From assembly GCA_023014365.1 (NCBI GenBank), contig JAEBUN010000018.1:248001-312000 (forward strand): a DNA stretch of 64,000 bases, read 5' to 3'. A model generated the notes under the pieces. The model was not told the origin of the DNA and did not search any database. It saw only the letters and a program-made list of their open reading frames with translations. Shown in pieces: positions 43,496-55,363 of this stretch (its first letter is position 1; each line of letters begins with the position of its first letter). Made by a program: the position numbers and the translations under genes. Source of the DNA: Lepiota brunneoincarnata (Eukaryota; Basidiomycota; Agaricomycetes; Agaricales; Agaricaceae).

Positions 43496-43930
43496 GTTTA
43501 ACGAATAAGAGAAGGAGAGAAAAAACAATTGTGTGTGGAAGCTGTGTCGGCATCCGGCTCTGATTTCGGGCCGGCGGTGTGCCTTATTGTCTTCTCACTC
43601 CTCGAACACGCGCGCTTCCTTGTGAACGCCCTACTCTTCTAAGGCACTCATGGACTGCGGATGCACTGGTGCCCTCGCTCATACCCTCGCACTAGCTACA
43701 CCTTGGGAGAAATTGTGGGCCCCATTTCCCACTATGTTCCCAACTGACATCAACCCCATCATCGCCCATCGCCATGGTCTGTCGGTGCGAAACATAGCCC
43801 ACGCTAGAGCCATTGCATCAGGTCTTCGAATGACACCATGTGGGGACGAATCAATCTCTTCGGCTTCGGATCTCAACACTTGGATATAAGAACCCCGAAG
43901 CGAATTTGCTCTGCTTGAGAGCCCCTCAAG

Positions 43931-46267
43931 ATGCGGTCTTTCGCGCCTCTTGTCGCCACAACCCTCTTCGTCATCGGGTCCTGGGCTGCACCTCAAGTCA
44001 AGATTGGAGAAACAACGCTCGTTGGGAGGGATGTCACAGGGCTAAAACAAGACTTTTTTGGAGGTGATTCAGTGATTGTCAGTCGTTTAGGCGGAGACTC
44101 TAGCTCATGTAATCATAGGGATACCTTTCGCTGAGCCCCCTGTTGGAAATTTGAGGTTTAGGCCACCCGTTTTAAAGACCCATCTTGATGGAAACACTTT
44201 TGACGCTTCGAACTTTGGGCAAGTGTGCCTGCAGCCAGTACGAATGCCACAATTGAATGTCGACCACTTGTGCTTACGCTGCCCCCGATTAGCGGGTACC
44301 TCTCCCTCTTGCATCAGAAGACTGTCTAACAATCAATGTCTTCCGTCCTTCAAATATTCCACACAATACCAAATTGCCAGTTGTACGTACCCATGGTTTT
44401 GACAGCCGTGAGCGCCCTGACTCTTGTCCGCAGTTATTTTGGGTGTATGTATTGATCTTCGGCTCTCCTTGGAACCATCCTCGATTCACATTTACTGCAG
44501 ATACGGCGGTGGTTTTGTGGCCGGTGCCTCGGCAATATACAATGGTAGCGCAATCGTAGCCCAGAGTGTTGCGAGGGTGAGCTTCCTTCCATGAAGTGCT
44601 CAACTGTGCTTGGAACTTGTCCAGGGAACACCGCTCATCTATGTCAACTTCAACTATCGTCTCGGCCCTCTCGGCTTCCCTCAAGGCCAAGAAGGTTCAT
44701 GCCTACCCTTTTACTCAGCCTACTTTGCACCTGAGCTGTATCCCTAGCCGCTGACCGAGGGGCCCTCAACCTCGCCCTCAAAGACGAATTAGCCGCACTC
44801 GAATGGGTCCAACACAACATCGAGGCATTTGGTGGCGACAAATACAAGGTATACTCACCAGTTTCAGTAAAGTTTGCGCACCTCACGCTCCCCAGGTTAC
44901 TGTCTTTGGAGAGAGTGCAGGTGCCATCATGACCTCTATCCTCTACCTCGACTCCCCCCTGGATAAACTCGCTCGTGCCACTGTATGTACATCCTTCATC
45001 GTCCTTCCCTCTTTCCTAACAGCCTTTCTGTGCCTATAGATCCTTGAATCCGGATCCCAAGCAACGTCACTCAACTTCCGTGCTGCACACAGGGAGGGTA
45101 ACTGGGAAAATTTCGTTGCCGGTGTAGCTTCATGCTCATCCAAAGCGAGCTCGGGTCACACTTTTGACTGTCTTCGCCTTGCTAACACCAGCGACGTCCT
45201 CACGGGGTTGTTGAACTCTATCAATAAATCGCCTGAAGAATTTCCGTATGACCCAACTATCGACGGGCCTGGGGGGCTATATCCTGACATTCCGTCCAAA
45301 TTGTTCGCCCGGGGTAAATTCGCGAGGCTCCCGTTCATTAGTGGAACCAACCTCGACGAGGGTGAGTCTGCACTTGTGTTACTCGCCACTGTTGCTGAAT
45401 GACGACGGAATGGTACAGGTACAATATTCATGCCCCCGACGATCAATTCCGAAGCTCAGATCCGCGAGTTTATCATAGCCAACTTCTCCCCACCCATTGT
45501 GCAACCCTTTCAACTATCGCGCGCGGTTGACAAGTTACTCGAGTTGTATCCAGATGTTCCGGCTCTGGGATCTCCGTTCAATACTGGGAATGAAACATTT
45601 GGCTTGTCGAGCCAGTTCAAGCGTGCTTCTGCGTTGCGTGAGCTCAGACATGTTAGGCGAAATAGCAATTGACCCATACGACCCTGAATAGAGTGTGATG
45701 TTCCATTCCTCTCCCAGCGTCGATTTTGGCAACAAACAGCAGCCAAAGCAGGTATTAAGACCTGGGGATACCTGTTCACCCAACCTCAGCCTCAGCACTC
45801 GGCTGCCCTCGGAAGTAGGTCTACTTCCACTTCCGCTCGGTCAATATCCCCTCACGTTGAAATCACTGAACAGCCGCGCACGGAGACGAAGTGGCCTATG
45901 TTTATGGTGCTCCAGAAGATGGCTCTCCCTCTGCCCTAAGAGTCAGTGCGCTCATGATCGATTATTGGGTGTCTTTTGCGACGAGTTTGAATCCGAATGA
46001 TGGAAAAGGAATTCAACGTACGTACTTCCCAATCACTGAGTTTTTTTGATCGACTTTGGCTTGGCGAGAGACCCTGACTTTTTTTTGGAACCCCCTCACA
46101 TAGGCCCTATTTGGGAGCAATACACCACCCACAACGAGCGCATTATTCAACTTAATGGGGACAACACAACGATGATCCCCGATACTTTCCGCAAACGCCA
46201 GACGGACTTTATGAACTCAATCCCGGCGGTCTTTTTGCATCGTAGGGATTTTGCCAAGTCTGATTGA
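43931..46267 (+). CDS. secreted type-B carboxylesterase/lipase, copy 1
   Basis: A signal peptide (MRSFAPLVATTLFVIGSWAA) is followed over many short exons by GIPFAEPPVGNLRF, EDCLTINVFRPSN, YGGGF (oxyanion hole), FNYRLGPLGF, VTVFGESAGA (catalytic Ser), LDEG and a C-terminal RKRQTDFMNSIPAVF. This is the alpha/beta-hydrolase carboxylesterase family. All intron phases I checked agree and the gene seems intact. It is divergent from the GH5 gene (436 bp between starts) and is the inverted paralogue of copy 2. Confidence 0.85.
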
Positions 46268-46898
46268 GGGGTTCTCCGAATGAACAAGTTGGTGCTGCGG
46301 TGTATGTGTTGGACTATGAACGATGTCAATGTTTCCTGCCATGGATGTCTCGGTAATGTGCATGTAGCGCAACGATGACACTGACTTCCGTGTTTAAACA
46401 TAACAACGCTCAGAATGACATATTTTGCAACAAATGAACAGCCTACCCGAGGCAGAAATATCCCCTTTTAGCCTCACGCACCGTAATGGGCAACCTTTAT
46501 GCCCCCAACACTTCCACATGGATAATATCAAAGGATATCCCATTCTCATCAACCAGTATCCCAGCTAGGCACGTTACCCGCGACGAAGTCTTCCTCAGCC
46601 AAAAATAACACACCGTGTTCCATCTACAACTTTCCCAAGTGAACTTGCTGCGTCTGCTGATCGATATCGCTGCTTGTCGATAGCGGTGTGTGAGTATAGT
46701 CCTTTCTAAAGTTAACACTTAAACTATTTTAGCTACACAGTATCACGACTCGTATTCGTCGATAACACGGCTCTCTGTGACTTTCGCATCCCTCACTAGA
46801 TCGTTACCCATTTAAATACGATAAGGGTCTCCCGGCTCCCCCATTGTGGACTGCCATTCACTCTCCTCCTCTACTCGAAGTGGATAAGCCTCTTTCAC

Positions 46899-49024
46899 AT
46901 GTTGCTCAACTTTTTACAGGCAGTCGTTGCTGCCTTCGTGCTGTTCCCTCTGCAGAGAGCGCTCGGTGTGCCTATGCAAGTGGCCTCTGAAGACTTGGGA
47001 GCAGATGTAGCACCTGTGAAGAAAACATTTCAGTCGAAAAACATCCAAGACCTCGGGTTGAGATTTGTTTCGAATTCCGGCGTGTGTGAGACGACGCCGG
47101 GTGTCGGTCAGATGTCGGGCTATATCACAGTTGGAAAAAATATGTCAATGGTGGGTAGGAATTTCTTCTGATCGCGGAATCCCAAATCATCTGTGAACTA
47201 GTGGTTCTGGTTTTTCGAGGCGAGGGAATCGCCGGAGACAGCACCATTCACTTTGTGGTGAACTATATATCTACGTGCTTTCCTGACTTTCTGGTAATCT
47301 GATATAATGGGTTGTGTGTTGAAGGCTGAACGGAGGTCCTGGTTGTTCGTCTATGATTGGCCTCTTCCAAGGTATTGCCGTTTCGTAAGCTCGGCGTTCG
47401 GGTTGACCTTGAAAGACAATGCAGAGAATGGACCCTGTCTCGTTAACCCGGATGGAAAGACGACCGTTAACAACCCATTCAGGTCCGTTCTCCAATTCCA
47501 GCGCCATGATGCAAACATATCCATGCATGAGTTCTATCTAGTTGGAACAACCTTAGCAACAGTACGTCTCCTCCTAGTCGTTTTACGAAAGACTTATCCA
47601 AACTTGGTTGACTAGTGATTTACATTGATCAGCCCATCGGTACTGGCTTCTCCTTTGGCACGGATACAGTCAACAGCACATTGTCAGCCTCACCCTTTGT
47701 GTGGCAAGCGTTCCAAGTTCTATTTGAGAGTGGCGAGTTCTCAAAGTTCCAGAGCCGGGAGTATGCCCTGCGTCGCAAAACATGAGCGATAATCGATCGC
47801 TCACAATGTATCAAATAGGTTCATTTTCGCCACGGAAAGCTATGGCGGACACTACTGGACCAGCGTTCGTCACGTACTTCAATGAGCAGAACAAACAGAT
47901 TCGGGCTGGTAAGATTCGGGGGAGAAGAAGTAGTTGTCAGTGCTCTGATGATCAACAAGTATATATCATTTGCCTTCTTGATATGCTACGAAAGCTTAAC
48001 TTGGTCGTCAAGTGGCTGGTACGATCCACTGATCCAGAACAAAGCATATGTCGACTTCGCTACCAACGCACCTGGTTATGGTCAACTGCAAAGCGACGAG
48101 GTCCTCCGAGAGCTGAACCAGGCATACTTCGGCCCTGGAGGGTGCGAGGAACAAGAGGAAGCCTTGTTACGCTGCGGGTGACTCGAATGCTTCTAATAAA
48201 ATATGTAGTGACGCGGATGACTTTTGTGTGAGAGTTTGCCGGTTGATACCAGGGTTAATAAGATTAACGATAATTGCAGGTCGAGAACGTCTTCATCCCG
48301 GCCGTGGGCGATCGTGACTCAAATGATCTTCGACAGAACTCATCAGCACTATTCCCGCCCGAATTCTACGTGGCATTCCTCAATAATCCGACAATCCGCA
48401 AGAGGATTGGGGCTGAGGTGAAGTATGGTGAATGTCCCGATGCCCCTTTCATAAAATTCCTTAGGACTGGAGATGTGAGTATCTATTAGTATGACCAAAA
48501 ACTTTTAGTCCCAACAACACTTCCTAGGATGCTCGATCCCTCCTTCCTCAGCTCGCGGCCCTTGCGGACGCGAAGATGAAAATACTTATCTGGGTGTGTT
48601 CTTTACAATTGCTTTCCAAAGAGGAACATTACTCAAGTACCCTTGTGCCTAGGCTGGCGACGCAGATATCAAGTAAGTTATGGTTTGCGGGACTTTCAGA
48701 CACGTCTCTGAGATTATACCGCCAGTTGCAATTGGCTTGGAGGCCATGCATCCGTGTTAGCCATGGACTGGTATGGAAAGAACAGGATTAACAACGCACC
48801 AGTTGCGCAATATGACTCTCAACGGGAAGACTGTAGCTGCCATTCAGAACGTTGACAATTTCTCTTTTGCGAGAGTATACGAAGCTGGGCATGAAGTGGT
48901 ATGTACCACGATTGAGATGCTGTTGACAATTTCTCATGACTTCCTTCAGCCTGCGTTCCAACCAGAAGCATCTCTTGAAATATTCCGTCAGATTATCAGG
49001 AAGCAGCAGCTGCACTCGGTTTGA
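46899..49024 (+). CDS. secreted serine carboxypeptidase (S10), with apparent frameshifts
   Basis: A signal peptide is followed by SGYITVGKNMSM, LNGGPGCSSMIGLFQ (substrate carboxylate site), IYIDQPIGTGFSFG, ATESYGGHY (catalytic Ser), AGDAD (catalytic Asp), and ARVYEAGHEV (catalytic His). These are the full S10 signature, in about nine exons. One extra base near 47855, just after the catalytic Ser motif, throws the exon out of frame (GPAFVTYFNEQNKQ lies one frame over), and another lies near 48800. It is either a recent pseudogene or mis-sequenced. Confidence 0.8.
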
Positions 49025-49386
49025 ACGAGTTTTTACGATAATTATTATCTCGAACTGGATTTTTGACTCAGCATAGCTCGCCTGTCTGTGATCACCTCGG
49101 CGTCAGGCGACATGATAGCCTTCGCCAGCGTGATATCGTGAATATACATTTACTACCCCCACGCACCACTTGACTGCGGCGTGGGTGGGGAGCTCCTTTC
49201 CACTATCAGGGTGCTTCCTTGGCGCAAACAATATCAGTGACCTTTCAAGTAAACACACGTGTCGCGGGGGTAATCCGTGCAGAAGGCTTTTGGGAGGGAA
49301 AACTGCCCAGCATTATAACACATGTAGCTGAGAGAAGTCGTTCCCGCATGCCTTGATTGTTGTTATGTGCTGGTCTTTGGTCTGAG
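49025..49386. other. intergenic region between S10 and carboxylesterase copy 2
   Basis: No gene. The two genes converge here. Confidence 0.6.
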
Positions 49387-51803
49387 TCATCGGTACATTT
49401 GCGTGTCAAGTCGACAGTGATGTTTGGTACTACGCATTACCGTCGTGCTTATATACGCTCCGAAATCTGTCTGTCTCTTCCTTACTTGAACTTTTCGAAC
49501 TCCCTGCGGTGTAAAAACACGGCCGGAATCGAGTTGATGAAGTCTATCTGCCAGCTTGCGGTAGGTGTCGGGGATCATCGTGGTATTGTCCCCATTGAGC
49601 TGGATGATACGTTCATTGTGGGGAGTGTATTGTTCCCAAATAGGACCTAGAGGTGTGTCCCAAAATCCATGAATTTAGGATCGGGGGTGAAAAAAAGAAA
49701 ACAGTAGCCGGAAAGCACGTACGTTGCAGTCCCTTGTTATCATTCGGATTCAAGCTCGTTGCGAATGACACCCAATAATCAATCATAAGTGTACTGATTC
49801 GCAAGGACGAGGGAGACTGGTCTTGAGGTATTCCAGTATACGTAGCTCACTTCGTCTCCATGAGTGACTGTTCAGTGATTTGAGTATGAGGACGGGGAAT
49901 CAGCTTGGAGTCGAGGGCCCACCCACCTCCAAGAACAGCCGGCTGTTGGGGTTGTGTAAAGAGATATCCCCAAGTCTTGACCCCTGCCTTGGTCGCCGTT
50001 TGTTGCCAGAATCTGCGCTGGGAGTGGAAAGTAATATCTCCTTCTGCCCGATCGCTGTATCAGCAAACCTATGCTTTGTATCAGAACCTTCCACTCACCC
50101 AGTGCAGAGGCACGCTTGAACTGGCTTGAAAGACCGAAAGTCTCATTGCCGGTGTTGAACGGACATCCTAAGGCCGGGATATCTGGATACAGCTCGAGCA
50201 ATGTGTCTACCGCGTGTGATAGTTGGGAGGGTTGCACCAAGGGCGGAGAGAAATTGGCTATGATGAATTCGCGAATTTGATCTTCTGAATTGATGGTTTG
50301 TGGGGTAAATAGTGTGCCTGCACATTCCGTCATTGTTCAGCAGCGGCGCCGCGAGCAATACAAGAGAGAGGCAGACTCACCTTCGTCGAGATTGGTTCCA
50401 GTCATGAACGGGATCCTCGCAAAATGACCCCGAGCGAACAACTTGGACGGAATATCAGGGTATAGTCCTTCAGGCCCGTCGATAGTTGGATCAAAACCGA
50501 ACAAATCAGGCGATTCATTTATCGAATTCAACAAGCCTGTGAAGATTTCACTGGAATTGGCGCGGCGGAGGCAGTCAAAAGTATGACCGGACATTGCTTC
50601 GGATGCGCAGGAAGCTACACCGGCCACAAAGTTGACCCAGTTACCCTCTCGGCGTGTGGGACCGAAGTTGGCTGATGTCGCTTGAGCCCCAGATTCGAGG
50701 ATCTGGGCAGTAAGCTCTTAGAGGGAGGTTTGGGGGAAGAACGAAAAGAGTTGCGTACAGCACCACGAACAAGTTCATCCAGGGGGGAGTTGAGGTAGAG
50801 GATAGAAGTCATAATGGCACCGGCGCTCTCGCCAAAGACAGTTACCTGGCAAAGGTGAAGGTGTTTGGATGTCCATGATGCTGATGAACTTACTTTGCGT
50901 TTATCACCACCGAATGCTTCGATATTGTGTTGAACCCATTCGAGTGCGGCTAATTCGTCCCTGAGGGCGAGGTTGAGGGCCCCTCGGTCAGCGGCTAGGG
51001 ACACAGATTAAGTGCACAAGAGGTTGAGCGAAGGCTAGGATGAACCTTCTTGGCCTTGAGGGAAGCCGAGGGGGCCGAGACGATAATTGAAGTTGACGTA
51101 AATGAGCGGTGTTCCCTGAGCAAGTTTCAAGCACAGCTGAGCACTTCATGCAAAGGAGCTCACCCTCGCAACACTTTGGGCTACGATTGTGCTACCGTTG
51201 AACCGTGACGAGGAGCCACCTTGAAAGCCTCCACCATAGCTGCAACGGATATCGAATGAAATTAATTCTGAGCCAACCCAACGATTGACACGTACACCCA
51301 AAATAGCTGCGGGTAGGCGTTAGGGCGCTTATGATCGTCAGAAGCACGAGGACGTACAACTGGTAGTTTTGCATTATGCGGAAGATTTGAAGGACGGAAG
51401 ACATTAATTGTGAGACAGTCTTCTGATAGAAGAGAGGCAGGTAACAACTGGTTGGGCGAGGCAACATGGGCAACAGAGTTGGACGTTTACAGTGCTAGTC
51501 TTACCGGCTGGAGGCATGCCGGCCCAAAATTTGATGCGTCAAAGGTGCCTCCGTTGAGATTGGACTTTAAGACAGGGGGCTTTAGCCTCAGGTTTCCGAG
51601 AGGGGGCTCAGCAAAAGGTATCCCTATGATCGAATGAGCTGGCATGCCATATTTTGAAATAACCACTAACCTCCAAAAAAGTCTTGTTTTAGCCCCGTGA
51701 CATCCCTTCCGACAAGCGTTGTCTTGCCAATCTTGACTCGAGGAGTAGCATAACCCCCAACGGCGAAGAGGGCTGCAACAGCAAGGAGTGCCAAAGATGT
51801 CAT
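49387..51803 (-). CDS. secreted type-B carboxylesterase/lipase, copy 2 (frameshifted C-terminus)
   Basis: The start at 51803 gives MTSLALLAVAALFAVGGYA. It follows copy 1 exon for exon: GKTTLVGRDVTGLKQDFFGG, EDCLTINVFRPSN, ADRGALNLALRDELAALEW, VTVFGESAGA, LYPDIPSKLFARGHFARIPF. Near 49550 one extra base compared with copy 1 replaces the last 25 or so residues with an unrelated tail ending at 49387. The catalytic Ser, His and Asp regions lie before the shift, so activity might survive. Confidence 0.82.
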
Positions 51804-52725
51804 TGCAAGGGACTCTCGAACAGCACGAGGGTGTTTCGTCGTCTTGGTTCGATTCCAAGTATTGGTAGACGTACTCAGCGTCACGCTCGTTTCGCGAACC
51901 GCTGAGGTGTGTTGGTAAGCTAATTCTTTTTTATACGTTGAGGACAAGAACTGTATAGTTGTAAAAAACGGAACACCGGCACACAGAATATGAAATAAGT
52001 GTGTGCCGGTGTGTGCGCAGAGCGACTCTGCTTTTGTTTAGTCCGAAAACGGAAGTGACCGAAGTCGCCGACACTGCGTCTCACCAACACCAAGACCTCG
52101 CACTTTCGCAGCTTGCTGCCCTATCTTTGGAGACGGCCGGCCTGATGCTTAAGTAAGGATCTGGCTAAGGAATTACACACAGACAGACAGACGAAAAAGC
52201 CGTAGTGTAAAAGACTACGCAGTGGGCCGGCCTCTCATCAGGTAACCATGCCGTGAGGGGTCCCGAGTGAGAGGGATGCCCCCAGCCCAGCCCCCCCTTG
52301 ATGTTGTACACCAGTAATTGATGATCATGTTGATTGAAAGGCAGTGGGAACTGGGGACCAAAACTCCTCAAGGAGGTGTAGGCTGTGCGAGGGTGTGAGT
52401 CTCTGAGCGTACGTGTTCCTCGAGAAGGACAACAAGTTCGCACGCACGCCTCTGAGAAGTCGAGAAGACTCTGTAGCACCCAACACCGGTCCGAGATCAA
52501 AGCCGAATGCCGGCAGTGCCAGGAATCATGGCTCCTCTCGAGGTACTCAATACACGAGGGTTTAACACCAGAAATATCTGTCCCGCAGGGTCTCTTCACT
52601 TGGTTCCAAGTAAGTCTGGCACGTCCTCACTAGCGGTGGTACAGGAATCGGTGTGTTGGAGGAATCCGGTTTGAGAACCCCTTGCTGCATCTAACAAGTA
52701 TGATCCTCAGGATTATCGCTGCATT
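51804..52725. other. interval without a supported gene
   Basis: A short ACAGACAGACAG run is near 52161. I see no exon series and no domains. Confidence 0.5.
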
Positions 52726-53374
52726 CTACAGCTTCCACATATTTGTGCTCTTCCCGCTCCTCCCCAGGGCGTTCGACCCATCCAAATGATTCTGGCGGAC
52801 TCCCAAAACGGCTTCGAAGTTCATGAGAGCTGCAAGAGATTCCGGATATTGCCTTGGATGTTCAAGAAGTAAATCGCCTCCAGTCAGAAATTGCCGGAAC
52901 ATGGCCTCGTAAGTCATACTATGGCACCCGTGGATTCTGAAGTAATAGCGGAGACGGGGAACACGCTGACCTACTTCCGGGGATGCCCGCGATTTCGACG
53001 GTAATGCGGGGGAAGAGGCGTGGTATTCTGTCGCGATTGCGAGACCGATGACCGCTCCGCCAGATTTCCCGGTTGGTTCGTAGCACCGAGATCTGCTGCA
53101 AGCGCTGTGTAAGGCCCTTGAGCTCCAAGATCATTGGTGGCAGGAAATACCCCAATAGCCTCCTCATCAAAGAGGTGTTCATGAACTACACCTCGTACCT
53201 TATGCTTCCCTACCTGAATGAGGAAAGTAGTCGTCGAGGGCCTGCGCCAGGATCAAGAAGAATGAGAATGATGCCGACCGTCTTCTGCACAGGTGAGCCT
53301 ATATATGCCATCCCCCGAATAAAGACAGCGAGAAAGGCCTCCGGACCGACAAGGGGGCTGTCGGATATCTTCAT
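52726..53374 (-). CDS. possible hypothetical gene
   Basis: Several frames look protein-like in series: MKISDSPLVGPEAFLAVFIR with a hydrophobic GIILILLD (from 53374), then EEAIGVFPATNDLGAQGPYT, then YEAMFRQFLTGGDLLLEHPR to a stop at 52726. I could not fix the splice sites and do not recognise the family. It may be a real short gene or a relic. Confidence 0.28.
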
Positions 53375-53578
53375 AAAGTGGGTAATGTCGAAACGCGATC
53401 GTTCAGCTCGACGATTGTTTATTGTTTTCCTTATTTCATATTCCCTCTTACCATGGACACTGTATGTACACGAATGAACAATTTTATTATACTACTAGGT
53501 TACGAGGTGTACTTTCATTCTAGCGTAAATAGGAGTACATAGTTTTCTTTCTCTTATTTAAGTAGCCTACCGAAACGG

Positions 53579-53611
53579 CCTAGGATCCAGTCTTCCTTAC
53601 TGGATCCTAGG
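53579..53611. repeat. perfect 13-bp palindromic hairpin, half repeated downstream
   Basis: CCTAGGATCCAGT (53579-53591) and its reverse complement (53599-53611) flank a 7-base loop CTTCCTT. The loop plus right arm (AGTCTTCCTTACTGGATCC) recurs at 53653. It may be the end of an old element or a structured site. Confidence 0.7.
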
Positions 53612-53708
53612 TGAGTAGTATGTTGTGTCGTGTCTCCGTTTAATATTGATTTAGTCTTCCTTACTGGATCCTAGTGATCCTATCTTATATATTCCGTGTC
53701 CGACGTAT

Positions 53709-54014
53709 CTACTGCGCGCTTCTATTCTCGTTAGGTAATCGCACTACACCATGCCTGAATGCATCTTCGAACATGTCATCCATTGGTATGTTGTCAGGCA
53801 CACCCTTCAATATTATCTCCGGCTTCGTGAAGGGCTCCCTGATAAACGTGATAGCATGACAAATTCCCTTGCAAAAGCTAGCGTTTCCCCGGTCAAAACC
53901 CTGAGCCACTACGTTGACATACGCCTGAGTGAGGAATAAGCGCATGATGACTTCTCCACGTTCACCCAAGCTGACAAGGCCACGATCGAAGCCATCCATC
54001 AAGATCCTGGGCAT
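53709..54014 (-). pseudogene. fragment of an unidentified Agaricomycete multi-copy protein
   Basis: A 101-codon frame with GFDRGLVSLGERGEVIMRLF and ILKGVPDNIPMDDMFEDAF. The GERGE...RL and FEDAF spacing reminds me of a large fungal family of unknown function found in repeat-rich DNA; this is from memory and unproven. Sequence to about 55045 may hold more of it, broken. Confidence 0.3.
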
Positions 54015-55363
54015 GACACTCTCTTCAAATCCATGAAATGTAGATTTGACGAGCTATGGACCCAGCAAGGAAAGGTGGAGATGGGTAAAAATGCCAAGGA
54101 TGGGGCGGAAATAAGTAAGCAGTGCACATAGCTTGGCGACCGTGTCGGCTTGAGGGCAATCTCACATCTTCTGGCAAGGTTTATAGTCTAGCATGACCAA
54201 GATATCAACAAGTGTAGGAAGGTACTGGGGGTCGGTATCCAAACATTCCCAAACCGAGGCGGTGTGAAAGATGAGCTTTGCACTAGCTAGGTCCATGATC
54301 GTCTCTTCATGCGAGGACCAACCTGCTTTGACCATAGCCCAAAGTCTCCAAGGTGGGTAACCAGGTCAGCCAAGAGCTCGAACAATAGCGCATGGAAACA
54401 TACATCAAGCGGCCAGACTGTGCAACTCGAATTCCGAGAGGTCAATCATCTCGAGCGTTGCGGGGTCAATCGGGTAACGTGAGGAGCAATAAAAGGGCGT
54501 CTCATTGATGGGGGTTGGAGGTGTTCGATCGGACAATACATTAGAACTGAGCCAAACAAAGGTGACACGCTCAGACAAGAGTCAATCGAAAGGAAATCGT
54601 CAAGATAGGATGGTCGAGAAACACGTTCAGTGCCGAACGGGCCACGTCATAATGGTTATAGCCGCTTTTCCATGAACCTGTTTCTTGGCAGGTTTTAGCA
54701 AGAACGTGTGCTTCATCGAAGTATATCCTGAGCTAATCATCTGGTTCTCGAAGATCACAGTAACCTCTATAGAATAACTTTGAGCAATTCGGCCAGGTTA
54801 TTTTTTGATTGTTCCTAATAGACCGGGGGTTAAGGTAATTAAAAAGAGAATGAGAACAATGAGTGAACACGCGCCCAAGTTTCGAATGTCTCCGAACTCC
54901 TTTTTCTGCCAAGCCTCGTTGATCGTGTCAATCTCCACACCAAACCCGACGACGTCTGAAATGGGAGCTCACGCATTCCCTCAGACTCGGATGCAATTAT
55001 AACAAGCAGACCAATGCATTCAAAGAATTCAATGCCTTCGATCACTCACAATGCTCTAGGACGAGCGGGTGAGTCCATGACTCGTTTGTCCAGAGCAGAA
55101 TGGGGGGCATCATCATCCGGCTGGTTTTGAACAGCAGTTGTGCCATCGTATCGCTGCTGAGAGGCATTCAAGCAGCGTCAACTTGCGCTATTTCACGTTT
55201 GCTCATGGTGGAAGTGAGACCGCGTCTACCCTTGAATTATCTAGGAGTCACATGATGCCAATCTTCACACGCACTACATCGCCCGCCCAACGAACCGATA
55301 CTCGCAGTATCTTTCTCTTTGTTTAATATTTACAGTTTGATGTCGAAAACTCTTAGTAAGTGC
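54015..55363. other. interval without a supported gene
   Basis: Possible broken continuation of the unit at 53709. No domain is recognised. Confidence 0.45.
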
